A stretch of 64,000 nucleotides of DNA from Acanthosepion esculentum (GCA_964036315.1 OZ038508.1:44941129-45005128), one strand, 5' to 3'; shown: positions 34,829-45,814, counted from the stretch's first letter. Numbers and translations: made by a program. Notes: a model not told the origin generated them from the sequence alone.

Positions 34829-35552
34829 TTGTAGTTCCAATGAATGATTTATTTCATGGAAATATTTCAACGAACTCTTGCTAGCCCTGGTTATTCTTTT
34901 AAATTAAGTAAAATAATGCAAAGAAACTAGAACCGCTTAAGAATTCAAATCACTGAAAAACCCGAGTTGATGACGTTTACAAACGCTTTTTTTAGCGAGC
35001 TCCATGCCTTATTCGTATCAAACTTAGGATGCTTTGCTCTGTTGGTAGTTGCATAATTGAAAGATAAACTTGTAGTTCCAAAGAATGATTTATTTTTTTA
35101 TGTAAATATTTCGGCTAGCAGTTGCCAGTCTTGGTCACTCCTTAATTTAAGTAACACAGTACAAAGAAGTTCGAAATGCTTAAGAATTTAAATGAAGGAA
35201 AAAAAATGAAAACTATATGGTTGCAGAATCTTGCTTCCCTTTTTCCTGTTCGAATCAAATCATTGACATACTTTTTAGAACGAGTTCCATGCCTTATTCG
35301 TATTACAGTTAAGATGCTTGTCTTGTAGTTCCAACGAATGATTTATTTCATGGAAATATTTCAGCTAGCGTATGCTCTTATTTTGTAAACGTCATCAACT
35401 CGGTTTTTTTATTGATTTGAATTCTTAAACGTTTCTAGTTTCTTTGCATTGTTTTACTCAAATTAAATAAATGATCAAGGCTAACATCAGCTAGTTGAAA
35501 TATTTCCATAAGATAAATCATACGTTGGAACTACAAGTTATTCTTTTCATTA
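34829..35552. repeat. Tandem and inverted repeat complex
   Basis: 'cttgtagttcca' starts similar units near 34829, 35067 and 35320. The first unit (34829-34992, with 'gttgatgacgtttac') recurs inverted at about 35392-35551, giving ~160-bp terminal inverted arms enclosing tandem units. It looks like a foldback-type DNA transposon without coding capacity. Confidence 0.75.
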
Positions 35553-35560
35553 TGCAACTA

Positions 35561-36049
35561 CCAGCGGAGACAATCATCATAACTTTGATTTGCAGGTTGT
35601 TTAAAAGCATATAATATTTTAGGTTGTAAGAATGTTTTGAAATAACAATGATTTATTGGTACAAGTCCTACTAATTAACCTGTAGTTTGTGGAGAAGAGA
35701 TAGATTCATACCTTTCCCAAGGGCATTGGCGCGTTATTGAATATAACACCGCCGACTGGGATTGAAATATGGCTCTCCGATTCCATTTACGATACGTTAT
35801 CCATATCAACACAGGCATATCCAAGATTACAGCACCTGATATTCCCAAGCGGTCCCCTATATAGGTAATGACTAGGCTCAAAATGCATAACTTAGGTGAT
35901 CGTACGGGAACCGATGTTTCAACTGGATACGGCCTTAAGCATCATAAGTAATTGGAAACAACAAAAAATCGCATCCTTCTCTTGCCGAGGTCATTGGTTA
36001 TGACCTAGCATTCTAATTATTAAACAAATCTAGGTAAAAAAAAAGAGTG
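35561..36049. other. Unassigned; partial dispersed repeat
   Basis: 35707-35770 resembles 25815-25880 (see there). The remainder has no recognised feature. Confidence 0.35.
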
Positions 36050-36640
36050 AGTTTTTTAATAATGCTACTAATAATATTATTAATGCTACTACTAATATTA
36101 TTAATAATAATGGTCCAATCCCAATACGTGAACAATATGTTGAGACTATTGACTACTTGGTATGTAGTTGTCCAGTGCGTGCAAGGGAACAGAAGTATCG
36201 ACAGGTTAAGATTGACTGAATTATATGTCAATATCACAGTGTACCACATGCTGAATCATGCTATGAACAAGTCAGAGAAGGTCATGCAATCACTGTTCGT
36301 TAGTATTATATTATCCACAGTAACGGCTTCATAAAAACTGATAAAAGAGGCATTGTGATTAAAGACTACAGACAAGGACTATGTTTTCACCGATATAACA
36401 GTGTCATCACCGAAATAGTTAGCTTACAAAATATCATAAATACGCACATATAATGGCCTTGGTAATCGAAGAAATTGTGGCAATTTGGAACTGCTGCTCA
36501 GCGGATAATTAATACGATCAAGAAAAGAACAGGTAACACGTTAACTTTGGTATCCGAAATTTACAAGAAATTCACAAAGTTTCACTTTTGGAATTGATAA
36601 ATTTATCAACACATAATTATCAATGTATAGAAAATGTCAC
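36050..36640 (+). mobile_element. Divergent RLE-LINE-like remnant
   Basis: Starts after an AAT/ACT-rich tract (36055-36113). Near 36350-36400 it reads GIVIKDYRQGLCF, aligning with the RPDIVIKDHKQNKC part of the RLE domain, and IWNCC-like residues follow where IEISKMWHMG would be. The rest is too decayed to place. It may belong to a second subfamily. Confidence 0.45.
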
Positions 36641-36664
36641 TTAACGTCTGAATTAGGGAAGAAA

Positions 36665-36710
36665 ATACACACACGCACACACACATATATATATATGCAC
36701 ACACACACAC

Positions 36711-36747
<37 letters not shown>
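36665..36747. repeat. (CA)n/(TA)n microsatellites
   Basis: Compound CA, TA and CATA repeats preceding the SINE cluster. Confidence 0.95.
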
Positions 36748-36757
36748 AATACATACT

Positions 36758-36884
36758 CACACAAACTGACGCCAATTCAGTCAGACTGTTTCGCTGTATA
36801 ACAGCTCATCAGTATGGCTAGACGTCCGGTTGCCTCTAGCTAGGATCGAATCCCGACTGAATTGGCGTCAGTTTGTGTATGTAT
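36758..36884 (-). mobile_element. Partial ribozyme SINE, rearranged 3' end
   Basis: Minus strand: tRNA-like part with box B GGGATTCGATCC, then the hammerhead region. Beyond the ribozyme the usual TGTGGATGAC is replaced by an inverted copy of the element's own 'gactgaattggcgtcag' segment, so both ends of the fragment are ~24-bp inverted repeats (36758-36783 and 36855-36878). This suggests a template switch. Confidence 0.75.
36775..36817 (-). ncRNA. Disabled hammerhead ribozyme
   Basis: CTGATGA core, stem II GCTGT-TAT-ACAGC, GAAA and stem III CA-GTC-TG are all intact, but the cleavage triplet GTC has become GAC and stem I cannot form because the 3' strand was replaced. It should not self-cleave. 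Confidence 0.75.
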
Positions 36885-36894
36885 GTATTTATAT

Positions 36895-36972
<78 letters not shown>
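36885..36972. repeat. (TA)n at centre of inverted SINE pair
   Basis: TA array flanked by inverted ATATTATATAAAT-like bases, lying between a minus-strand and a plus-strand SINE copy. Confidence 0.9.
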
Positions 36973-37013
36973 AATACATATTCGATCCTAGCTAGAGGCA
37001 ACCGGACGTCTAG

Positions 37014-37056
37014 CTATACTGATGAGCTGTGATACAGCGAAACAGTCTGTCTGTGG
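37014..37056 (+). ncRNA. Type I minimal hammerhead ribozyme, upstream
   Basis: Stem I CTATA with TGTGG (five pairs, two G-T), CTGATGA 37019-37025, stem II GCTGT-GAT-ACAGC 37026-37038 (all five pairs Watson-Crick), GAAA 37039-37042, stem III CA-GTC-TG 37043-37049, cleavage triplet GTC 37049-37051. All conserved core bases are present. Confidence 0.87.
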
Positions 37057-37322
37057 ATGACTATAATATTGGCTCCTGAAAATTAATTTCGTTTGATCTC
37101 AATGGGAATGAAGCGTGGTTTGTAAACAGTGACTATTAAAGCTAATTTAGCATGACTCTTCGGCAGAATTGAGTCACTGTCAGTCACTGTGTGTTTATCT
37201 AAATCTAAAAATAAAGACGCTAAAATTCACCTTCATCTCTGTCGACGGCTTAGTGGTAGAATTTCCGACTGACGCCAATTCAGTCGGGTTTCGATCCTAG
37301 CTAGAGTCAACCGGACGTCTAG

Positions 37323-37365
37323 CCACACTGATGAGATGTGATGCAGCGAAACAGTCTGTCTGTGG
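37323..37365 (+). ncRNA. Type I minimal hammerhead ribozyme, downstream
   Basis: Stem I CCACA with TGTGG pairs perfectly. Core CTGATGA, GAAA, stem III CA-GTC-TG and triplet GTC (37358-37360) are intact. Stem II is GATGT-GAT-GCAGC, with an A-G mismatch at the second pair and a G-T at the last, so this copy may be slower than the upstream one. Confidence 0.83.
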
Positions 37366-37372
37366 ATAACAA

Positions 37373-37391
37373 TAATATATATATATATATA
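37373..37391. repeat. Short (TA)n at SINE 3' end
   Basis: Directly follows GGATAACAATAA of the SINE, as at 12404. Confidence 0.9.
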
Positions 37392-37611
37392 CAAATTCTC
37401 GTGGGTAAAACGTGTTATTAGGACGATAAAAGCATACATATTAAAAACGAATTCCTGCAAAGAAATAAGAAAGAATTAAAACAAAGGGGTAAGAAAAATA
37501 TATATTCTACTAGGTATGTATTTTGTTTGTTATCCACACTTTTGTTATCAATTGTGTCGTTGTTTCGCTATAAATCGCTTTCTAATATATCAGATATTTC
37601 GCTCTAATATA

Positions 37612-38617
37612 CACTGGAGAAAACAAATATTGGCAGATTTTTAAATTATTGTATTTCTAAATAATGAATAAACATACTTTTCATATAATCAACTGTATAC
37701 AGATGCATAATAAGTAAATATGCACAGAAAATATAAAACATCATTTAATAGAAATGTCCCATTTATCCATTTTAATTGGTGAAAAAATTATTCGTACAAT
37801 GCAAACTTCAGATTTTAAAACTTTTAAATTGTTTTAATACTCTAGATAAATCAAGGGAAATATGATAGAATGTTCCAGTAATATTATCTGCAGTTATTTT
37901 TAGCCTAAAATATACAAACCGAATATTCTGTAACTGATATCCGTTATGGCAAGAGGTAAAGAATTGACACATTCGCAAAAAGAACTGATTATTAAGCTCT
38001 GGAAAGAAGGTAAAAGATACAGGAAAATCTCAAACAATATGAATATTCCACTTACTATCATTAGTTGATTCATTGCAAGGTATTAAAAAACTCAAAACCG
38101 GTGAAAACCAATGAAGAACAGGTGTTCCATCGAAAATTTCTTCGAGATGTTCGATGAAATTAATGTGTCGAATTAAAAAAAATCCAATAGTCACTCGTCA
38201 AGACTTACAGGAAGATTTGCTTTCATCCGGAATCTGTGTCACTAAACGGACAATAAGCAATGAAATTCATAGGGATAATCTAAAATCACGCTCACATCGG
38301 AAAGGTCCACTGCTATTGAAACGATAAACAGATGACAGGTTGATTTCGTTCGTGAACATAATAATAAGGAAGAATCGTATTGGGAAAGAGTATTATGGAC
38401 AGACGAAACCAAAATTGAGTTGTTTAGACGTAATTCTAGAAATAATGTATAGAAGAAAGAGGGCGATGTCTTCAAACAAAACATTTGGTCGTGCCAGCAT
38501 CATAGTTTGGGGATGTTTTTCTGCAAAAGTTACTGGCAGCATATCAGTAACAGATGAATGTTATTTTAAAATAAATTAAAAGTTTGTATGTGTACGAATA
38601 TTTGTTTCACTCCATTG
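37612..38617 (+). mobile_element. Tc1-like transposon, internally deleted
   Basis: Terminal inverted repeats CACTGGAGAAAACAAATATT (37612-) and its near complement (to 38617) are flanked by TA. The transposase starts MARGKELTHSQKELIIKLW (37946) with an HTH. Later parts include VTRQDLQEDLLSSGI, the first catalytic block (TDETK-like, near 38398) and IIVWGCFSAK with the second region. Several stops interrupt it. The third catalytic block is missing because sequence from about 38580 runs straight into the right terminal repeat. Confidence 0.8.
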
Positions 38618-38764
38618 TATATAATTGTGTGGGTTTGTGCATGTGCGTTTTTGTGCGTTCTTGTGCGTTCTTGCGTATACATATGGGCATATATTAGCTA
38701 AAACTACTCAAGGTTTCCAGTAACGACCCAGTAAGAGATTGTACTGAGGAGAAACAAAAAAGTG

Positions 38765-38765
<1 letters not shown>

Positions 38766-38831
<66 letters not shown>

Positions 38832-38849
38832 GTAAAATAATAAGTAAAA
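38766..38849 (+). repeat. (TAA)n microsatellite
   Basis: About 21 AAT units plus AAGTAAAAT variants, forming the 5' flank of the LINE copy. Confidence 0.95.
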
Positions 38850-40452
38850 TAATTTAGTGACGACATAGGTATGAGCTTCGGATTAGATAAATGTGCTAAA
38901 GTAACATTCAAGAAAGGTAGAATTTTAGAAGCACCCTTAATAGATTTAGATTTTGCCACGAAGATTAGAGAATTGGAGCATGATGAAGCTTATAAGTACC
39001 TAGGAATTAGTGAGGGATGTGGCATACAACACACCCAAATGAAGGAGAAGGTAAGAAAGGAGTACTACAGGCGTGTACGCCTGGTACTAAATACCGAGCT
39101 AAACTAAAAAAAAACGAATATCAGCCATAAATACCTTGGCTATTCCTGTGGTGCAATACAGCTTTAATGTCCTTAACTGGACCATAGCTGAAATTAAGCG
39201 AATGGACGCCAAAACGAGAAAGCTCCTCACTTGCTACCGCATGCATCATCCCAAAGCTAATATTAATCGCCTGTATGTGCCCAGATCCGAAGTTGGCAGA
39301 GGACTAGTTCAACTAGAACTATCCTACAAAAGTACAACAATTGGCCTCCAAAGATACTTGGAAAATACAGAAGACTGGATGATGGTATGTGTCAAGGAAC
39401 ATGAAAGTAGTAAGTGTCTTTAATCTGTAGTAAAATAAGCCAACAAATTCAAGATGGAGTTTCAAATGGGCACAGAAATGCAAATACATCACTGTACACC
39501 GGCTGAAGCTGCAAAATACTAAAAAAGAATGCAAAGACAAATGCGACCGACCAGATAAAGAAACAATGACAAGATAAACCGCTCCACGGCCAATACAAGC
39601 TGACGTAGACAAAAACCGCACCCATCAGTGGATACGTAGTGCTGGGTTGAAAGCTGAAACTGAAGTTTTTATCATTGCTGCACAAGACCAATGCTTGTTA
39701 ACTAGGAATTATCAAGCATATATACTAAAATAATGTGTTAGCAAAAGATGCAGATTCTGTGATAAATATCCAGAAACCAATGATCAACTTATATCAGGTT
39801 GCACGATATTGGAACCCACTGAATATAAAACCCGGCATGACAGAGTGGGCCAATATCTGCACTGGAAAATTTGCAACTCCTATGGGAAGGAAACTGAAAG
39901 TAACTGGTACGAACACCACCCTGACCCGGTTATGGAGATAGGACCTGTTACGATTCTATGGGACTACACAATACACACTGACAGAACAATCAAAGCAAAC
40001 CGCCCAGACATTGTTATTAAAGACCACAAACAAAATAAGTGCCTGCTTATTGATATGGCAGTCCCTGCAGACTGCAAAGTATCTTTGAAGATATTCGAAA
40101 AACTGTCAAAATACAAGGTCCTTGAAATAGAAATCTCAAAAATGTGGCACATGGGAACATCAACAATCCCTGTTGTAGTTGGAGCCCTTGGACTGGTTGG
40201 AAAAGATTCCAGTAGGCTGATTGAAGGGATCCCTGGAAGTCCATGCCTCAAAGAGATACAAAAAATTGTTCGGACAAGTACAGCCCACACTTTACGAAGG
40301 GCTTTATCTATGTAATTATTTTATTTTTTGTTTGCAGTGGAAAGTGTCATGATGCCATTTCTAAAGTTTAGTCCCTGGGCGGGAACCGGAAAGAAATGTG
40401 TAAGCGCCGGATATCAAAGGAAATATAAAAATAATAATAATAATAATAATAA
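38850..40452 (+). mobile_element. RLE-type LINE, longest copy in window
   Basis: A 5'-truncated non-LTR element. Frame pieces in order: 38871-39107 (FGLDKCAKVTFKKG and YKYLGISEG, end of RT palm and thumb), 39136-39423 (thumb, with MHHPKANINRLYVPRSE), a CCHC knuckle near 39745-39800 (His replaced by Gln), and 39809-40315 (restriction-like endonuclease and C-terminus). The catalytic RT aspartates lie upstream of the truncation. The 3' end is AAT repeats at 40428-40452. RLE-LINEs (R2, R4/Dong, NeSL, CRE) use a PD-(D/E)xK nuclease to cut DNA for target-primed reverse transcription. Confidence 0.88.
39809..40315 (+). pseudogene. RLE-LINE ORF, endonuclease domain and C-terminus
   Basis: A 168-codon open stretch. 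RPDIVIKDHKQNKCLLIDMA carries the PD ... D of the restriction-like fold. It is preceded by HDRVGQYLHWKIC and DYTIHTDRTIKAN, and followed by KMWHMGTSTIPVVVGALGLV and the end TSTAHTLRRALSM. It is the best-preserved coding segment of this family here and can serve as reference for the other copies. Confidence 0.88.
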
Positions 40453-40489
40453 CTCATAGAGATTCGGAATAGCGCCTGGCATCCCATCG

Positions 40490-40935
40490 ATTTAGAAGTT
40501 TGCGTTGCTTGACACTGCAAATGTTTTGCAATTTGGGATTGGCCCTAAAGAATCTCAAAGAAAGAACTGTATCAAATAACAAAAACCACCATCAGTTGAG
40601 GACTACCAACAGCAACAACCACTAAAATGGATAGCACATGTAACCCAAAGAGAAAATACGACATAATCAAAATGTAAACATTCTGCACCACTTCAAAGAG
40701 AAGGTTACGAGGGAAACACCCATCAATCCTGGAAAGAGCAATAACAGCTAATTCACGTGAGGAACGAGGTTTGCTAAAAAATATTGGTTTAAGAGAAAGA
40801 TTTTATAATTTTCATCCGAAAACTGTACTGGCTGCCCGGTCAATGAATGCCAAATTTGTCCCTGTAGGGAAGCGTTTAATATTAACATTACCAATACCGA
40901 TAATGAAAGATCCTCCAGTGAAATATGAAACCACG
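40490..40935 (+). mobile_element. LINE-like fragment, homologous to 16560-16870
   Basis: The readable part is HPSILERAITANSREERGLL then KNIGLRERFYNFHPKTVLAA and RSMNAKFVPVGKR. It lies just after the AAT tail of the long LINE copy and before another trinucleotide array. The family is not identified; it might be the N-terminal side of an RLE-LINE. Confidence 0.45.
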
Positions 40936-40952
40936 CGAAAGAGGACAACACT

Positions 40953-41072
40953 AATAATAAAAATAATAATAATAACAATACTACTACTAGTACTACTACT
41001 ATACTACTAGTGCTACTACTACTACTACTACTACTACTACTAATAATAATAATAATAATAATAACAATAATC
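40953..41072 (+). repeat. Compound trinucleotide microsatellite
   Basis: AAT, ACT and TACT units mixed over about 120 bp. Confidence 0.95.
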
Positions 41073-41149
41073 AAAATGATTGACGTGCCTCTTCCAATAT
41101 TTTTCTATACTTAGAAAAGTGTCTAATCTAAGTAAAGAAAATACAGTGT

Positions 41150-41393
41150 TTGAACATTTACAAGAAATATTCCAGCCTTATTTAAAAATATAAAAGGAAA
41201 ATCTATCAAAAATATTACAAATCTCTGTATAAACGTCACTTGTCTTGAGAAAACCGTTGTACTGGTAATGAACGCGTCAAAACGAATGAAACGCAGGCAG
41301 CGTAAAGGGCATGCAACAGAAACGTATGATGGTGATCGGGGTCGTCTTGGAATTTTCCGTTAGCGGATTGGTTACTAAGAGGAGGGTATACTA
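41150..41393 (+). repeat. Dispersed repeat G, copy 2 (left part)
   Basis: Matches 27550-27740 ('ggtaatgaacgcgtcaaaac', 'ttttccgttagcggattgg'). It is interrupted at 41393 by a mariner insertion. Confidence 0.65.
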
Positions 41394-42686
41394 TCAGGTC
41401 ATCCCATAAGTTCTGTCCGAATTTTGAATAAAGAAAACAAGTGACCAAATGTTACATTTAATTACAGATTCAATCAACAATGTATTTTCCCTGATTATCT
41501 ATGACTTCCTTCCATCTATTAACAAGCTTACTAATTCCATTGCTGTAAAATTATTTTGGCTTTGATTCGAAGAAGTCACAAATGTCAGTTTTAACCTCTT
41601 CCTGTGTGACAAAAGCTGTTTATTCCAAATGAGTTTGTAAGCTACGAAACAAATGCTAGTCTGAAAGAGCAAGGTCGGGACAAAAAAGGTGGATGACGAA
41701 TTTTCTCCCAACCAAGTTCATCGATCTTTTGTTACGTGGTTCTTGCTGTGTGTGGTCGCGCATTGTCCTGATAAAACATCACCCGTTTTCGATTCACTAG
41801 AGCAGGTCTTTTTTTCCCTCAAAGCTTGGTTCAAACGCTCTAATTGCTGACAGTATATTTGAGCATTAATTGTTGCATTAGGTGGTAAGAATTCAAAGTG
41901 GATTATTCCTTGGCAATCCCACCACATTTAAAGAAGAAGCTTTTGCCCATGAAGTTCCCTTCTCGGCTGTGGCTGGGGTCCTTCCCCCTTTACCAAGCCA
42001 CTGTCTACGATGCTTAACATTTCGATAAAAGATCCATTTTTCGTTGCCAGTCACAAGTCTATCCAAAAAAGGTGAAACAAGTTGGCGAGAATGGAGAGAA
42101 GAGCAGATGTCAACTTGGGATTTGAGGTTGTTTTCAGGCAATTTATGAGGCACCCATTTTCCAAGTTAGGGAACTTTTCCAAATTGTTGAAGATGACGAT
42201 GAACAGTTGTATGGTTTGAACTTAGAACCACTGCCAATTCCTCAACTGATAAAGCAGGATTTTCTTCAAGGGCTGCTTCAAGAAGCTTTTCATCAAACTC
42301 AACTGAACATCATGTTTGACCTTCATCTTCAAAGGTGAAATCTCCACCTCTAAATTTTGCAAACCATCTTCTGCAAGTTCTTTCATTCACACATTCCTCT
42401 CCATAAACCGAGTGAATGTTTATAGCCGCTTCGGCTGCTGAGTTTCCTTTCTTGAACTCATAAAGCATTATGTGCCTCAAATGATTCTTGCGTACTTCCA
42501 TGTTAGCAGGGTTTTAATCAAACAAAATTTAATTCTATTGTTCTCTTAAATAAAATTTGATCAGTTTAAATGCATCTGAACATAAAAATAATGTTCAACT
42601 CCATTAAACATTATAAAATACTCTTTAAATGTCGTTCATTTTAACACAAAAGTTAAAATTCGCACAGAACTTATGGGATGACCTAA
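41394..42686 (-). mobile_element. mariner transposon, near full length (1293 bp)
   Basis: Terminal inverted repeats with AGGTCATCCCATAAGTTCTG at 41396 and its complement ending 42684; TA on both sides (41392-41393 and 42687-42688). The minus-strand transposase starts MEVRKNHLRHIMLYEFKKGN (42501) with mariner HTH features (VYGEECVNERTCRRWFAKFR). Stops and shifts split it (42310-42501, 41893-42153, 41718-41927). The first catalytic Asp of TGDEKW is Asn (VTGNEKW), and the DNARPH block is GQCATTH, so the protein is dead in at least two catalytic positions. Confidence 0.92.
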
Positions 42687-42729
42687 TATATACAAAATCG
42701 CGGAAAAAGTAACAATCAAAGCATCAAAT

Positions 42730-43065
42730 CGCTTATCATAAAACACCATCTTCGTTTGTCAGAACACGTAGCAATAATGGAAGAGTCAAATTTTCCATAT
42801 TAAGATTTATAAAGCACGTCCACTTCAGGAAAAAGAGAACGAGGTTTTCCTCTTCGAAGATACAGGGACCAACTCAAAACAACACTGAAAGCCATTGGAC
42901 TTGAGCGTAGATCGTTTGAAACACAAACCCGTGACCGAACCAATTGGCGGTGTTATATAACCATCGATACCTAAATATGCGAATCCAACAGAAGAGAAAA
43001 GGAAAAAAAAATCAAACGGCAAGAGAGAAAGGCTCAACAAAACCAAACTCGTCCTCCACTATATA
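42730..43065 (+). mobile_element. LINE ORF2 C-terminal fragment
   Basis: Reading across frames gives the RL-x-EHVA-x-MEES, RGRPRxRYRDQLKTTLKAIGL and RDRTNWRCY-type order found at the end of RTE/Jockey-type LINE proteins (gap-tolerant reading, several shifts). It lies beside dispersed repeat G, which may be its non-coding part. Confidence 0.55.
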
Positions 43066-43204
43066 TTACCATATATTAAATGTCATTGGTTCTTCCATGA
43101 ACGAATTGATCTGCTTAGCCATCAAAGCAATCATCACGAAGAATGTGATCAGCAAAATAGAAATTAGATATTTCGAATAAGAAGAACCAAACAGCTTAGA
43201 ATAA

Positions 43205-43330
43205 AAAATGTAGATTTCTCCTGTCATTCTGTGTATTCACCCTGGGGAGGGACGTTAGTAGTTTGCGTACGTCTCTATCATCATGCGTTTTAAGGGTAGC
43301 AAGGTCGGTAGATTCTAGATGCTGTTTTCA
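43205..43330 (+). repeat. Dispersed repeat G, copy 2 (right part)
   Basis: 'gacgttagtagtttgcgtac' and the following bases match 27805-27880. Distance from the left part is explained by the mariner and LINE sequence between. Confidence 0.6.
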
Positions 43331-43519
43331 GAATGTGCAAATTATAAAGTACAAGAGATACTCGTACAAAGACTACAAATAGTTTTGTAGATATTTTATA
43401 TTTTTATACTTGTATAAACATAGGAAGACAGCATTACTGTCGACATATTATTGAAGATTGTTAAGCACGATATTTTCTTTTCGTTTTCTTTTCTTCAATC
43501 GCGCTTTTCTTTAAATGTT

Positions 43520-43520
<1 letters not shown>

Positions 43521-43576
<56 letters not shown>
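43521..43576 (+). repeat. (AAT)n microsatellite
   Basis: About 18 AAT units. No LINE tail was recognised directly upstream. Confidence 0.95.
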
Positions 43577-43817
43577 TCCTAGTTGTAGAATCTAAGAAGC
43601 AGGATTGTTGAAGTAATTTATTTACAAACGGTTGCATTGGAACACTACCTAAAAACGAGCGAAGGAAGAATTGGAATTTCGGTAAATGTGCACACCCCAA
43701 GAAAACTGTTATTCTTTTTTCTTTGGAAATTCTCAAGACTTCCTTGAATTGGAAGAAGTTCTGTAGCCACTATGTAGTAAGAACCGAATTTACAATGACT
43801 ATTTTAAAATGTAACGC

Positions 43818-43820
43818 TAA

Positions 43821-43854
<34 letters not shown>

Positions 43855-44345
43855 TTAATGGTTTTAATAATAATAACGCAAAAAGAGAAAAGTAAATGCT
43901 TATCGACAAGATATAGTGATCAAAGACCATAACAATAGAATGTGCTTTCTTATTAACCTGGCAGTTACAGCAGACTGTAAGTATCTTTGAAAATCTTAAA
44001 AAAAAACTCTCAGAATACAAGGATCTTGAAGTGGCACATGAAAACATCACTTAATTCCAGTTGTGGTTGGAACCCTCAGATTGATTGGAAAAATGCTCTG
44101 ATAAATGGTACCATATACCTTAAGGAAATAGAAACAAATTGTACTCACAAGTACAGCTCACGTATTACGAAGAGCTTTATCTATGTAAAATGCGAGTGAT
44201 CTTATTTCCCTTTACAAAAATTATGAGTGGAAAATGTCATGAAGCCATTTCATAAATTATGTCTCTATTTGGAACCCGGAAACATATATGTATACAACAA
44301 AAATCAAAGGAAATACTACTACTACTACTACTACTACTACTGCTG

Positions 44346-44411
<66 letters not shown>

Positions 44412-44430
44412 ATAATAATAATAATAATAG
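43818..44430 (+). mobile_element. RLE-LINE 3' copy between trinucleotide arrays
   Basis: AAT units at 43818-43852, then the LINE starting within the RLE domain ('gatcaaagaccata') through C-terminus and 3'UTR (to 44313), then TAC/TAA arrays (44314-44430). Coding frames are broken by indels. Confidence 0.8.
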
Positions 44431-44435
44431 TATTA

Positions 44436-44590
44436 ATTCCTTTGGAAGGGCTTTAACAATGTAAAAGTGTTCTTTATTTACAAAAATGATCACAAAATAT
44501 CATGATGGCATTTCTGACCTTATGATTCTGGTTGGAACCGGAAGAAAATATGTATACAATATAAATCAAAGGAAATAAAACAACAATAAT
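44436..44590 (+). mobile_element. RLE-LINE 3' fragment
   Basis: Starts at 'ggaagggctttaacaatgta', equivalent to the C-terminal ALSM codons, directly after the previous TAA array, and runs to a short AAT tail. This is another head-to-tail member. Confidence 0.75.
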
Positions 44591-45241
44591 AATGATAATA
44601 TAGTCAAAGAGAAATGAATTCGAACAGCAGTTAAAGCAATTAAATAAATAGTAAAAAATATATATATCGAGCTGAATTTGATGGAAGCAGATGACGTAAT
44701 TCTGAGGAACTGAGTGTAACACAGAAAATAATTAAGAAAACGAAGGCTCACACAACAAATAAGGATAACTCTCCCTTACAACAAAGATAAAGAAATTTGA
44801 TTCTGCCTCAAACTCTCTCATTATTATAGAAAGTAACAAAACGGCTAAAAGGGCAAACAAAGGAAATTCTGAACGATAAGACGTACATTTATAGAAGGAA
44901 ACAATGTTATACCAGCTCAAAAAGTGGTCCTAAAACAAAGCATCCAACCAATGCGGGAGGAATGAGAAAGTAAATAAATTTGATAAAGAAATACAAACTT
45001 TCGAAAGCAATAGGGAAGGATCCCTGTCAGAAGCTGGAGAAATTAACGAATCCTATGGAAAAAATGCCATAAAATAGAAAGAGAGAGATTGAGTGTTTGT
45101 GGAGTAAGATGTGGGGAAATGGAAAGTGCTAGAAGCGTAGCACAGAATAGATTAAGGAGATAGTATAGAATTATTTAGAGACAGGTGAACAGTAACGAAC
45201 AAAAGCACATAGACGTTAAAGATGTAAATAAAACAGCCTTT

Positions 45242-45244
<3 letters not shown>
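44591..45244. other. Unassigned
   Basis: A-rich with scattered stops. It may be decayed LINE coding sequence, but nothing can be aligned with confidence. Confidence 0.35.
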
Positions 45245-45311
<67 letters not shown>

Positions 45312-45313
45312 AT
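45245..45313. repeat. (TA)n microsatellite
   Basis: Uninterrupted TA tract then TATG units. Confidence 0.95.
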
Positions 45314-45814
45314 GAGATAAGGTACCTAACTTCTGGTTAAATGTTTTTCCACCTGTGCACAAATCAGTTCTTGTGTGCTATCAATAACCAACCTCCATCA
45401 GACACAAGCCATAATGGGTGAGGCAAGGCATGACTTATTTAATACCGAACAGGGGAGACATTATGAAGTGAAAAAAATCATAGGAAGCATTCGCATCGAT
45501 TTTTTAATGAAATAATGTATCAGCTCCTTGAAACAAACAGCATTATTCCCGAAGAGCAAATAAGTTGGAAGAAAAGTTTCTTATAGATGCAAATGTCGGT
45601 TAGTGATCAACAAGACACTGTAGGAAAGCTGCCATTCCTAAAAATAAAATAAAAATTAAACAACAACGCATTGTCAGGAGTGATCATAAAAAGGGGATTT
45701 TGCTATCGTTACGCAAGAATGGACTATAAAGTGAGAATTAATGCGAATTGCAACACATTCATATTAATTTTCTTGTACTCACTTTTAAAAAAATACGGAA
45801 TTTTAACTTAATCC
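45314..45814. other. Unassigned
   Basis: No recognised coding or repeat structure. Confidence 0.35.

Larger units (their letters stand above)
36981..37372 (+). mobile_element. Tandem retrozyme-like SINE (1.25 units, two hammerheads)
   Basis: The end of one unit with hammerhead 1 (37014-37056) is joined directly to a full second unit: body with 'gtaaacagtgactatta', box A GGCTTAGTGG (37247-37256), box B GGTTTCGATCC (37287-37297), hammerhead 2 (37323-37365). The head resembles tRNA-Gly (GGCTTAGTGGTAGAATT). The two predicted cleavage sites (37051/37052 and 37360/37361) enclose 309 nt. Tandem hammerhead units are the defining layout of retrozymes. It has no coding capacity. Confidence 0.85.
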
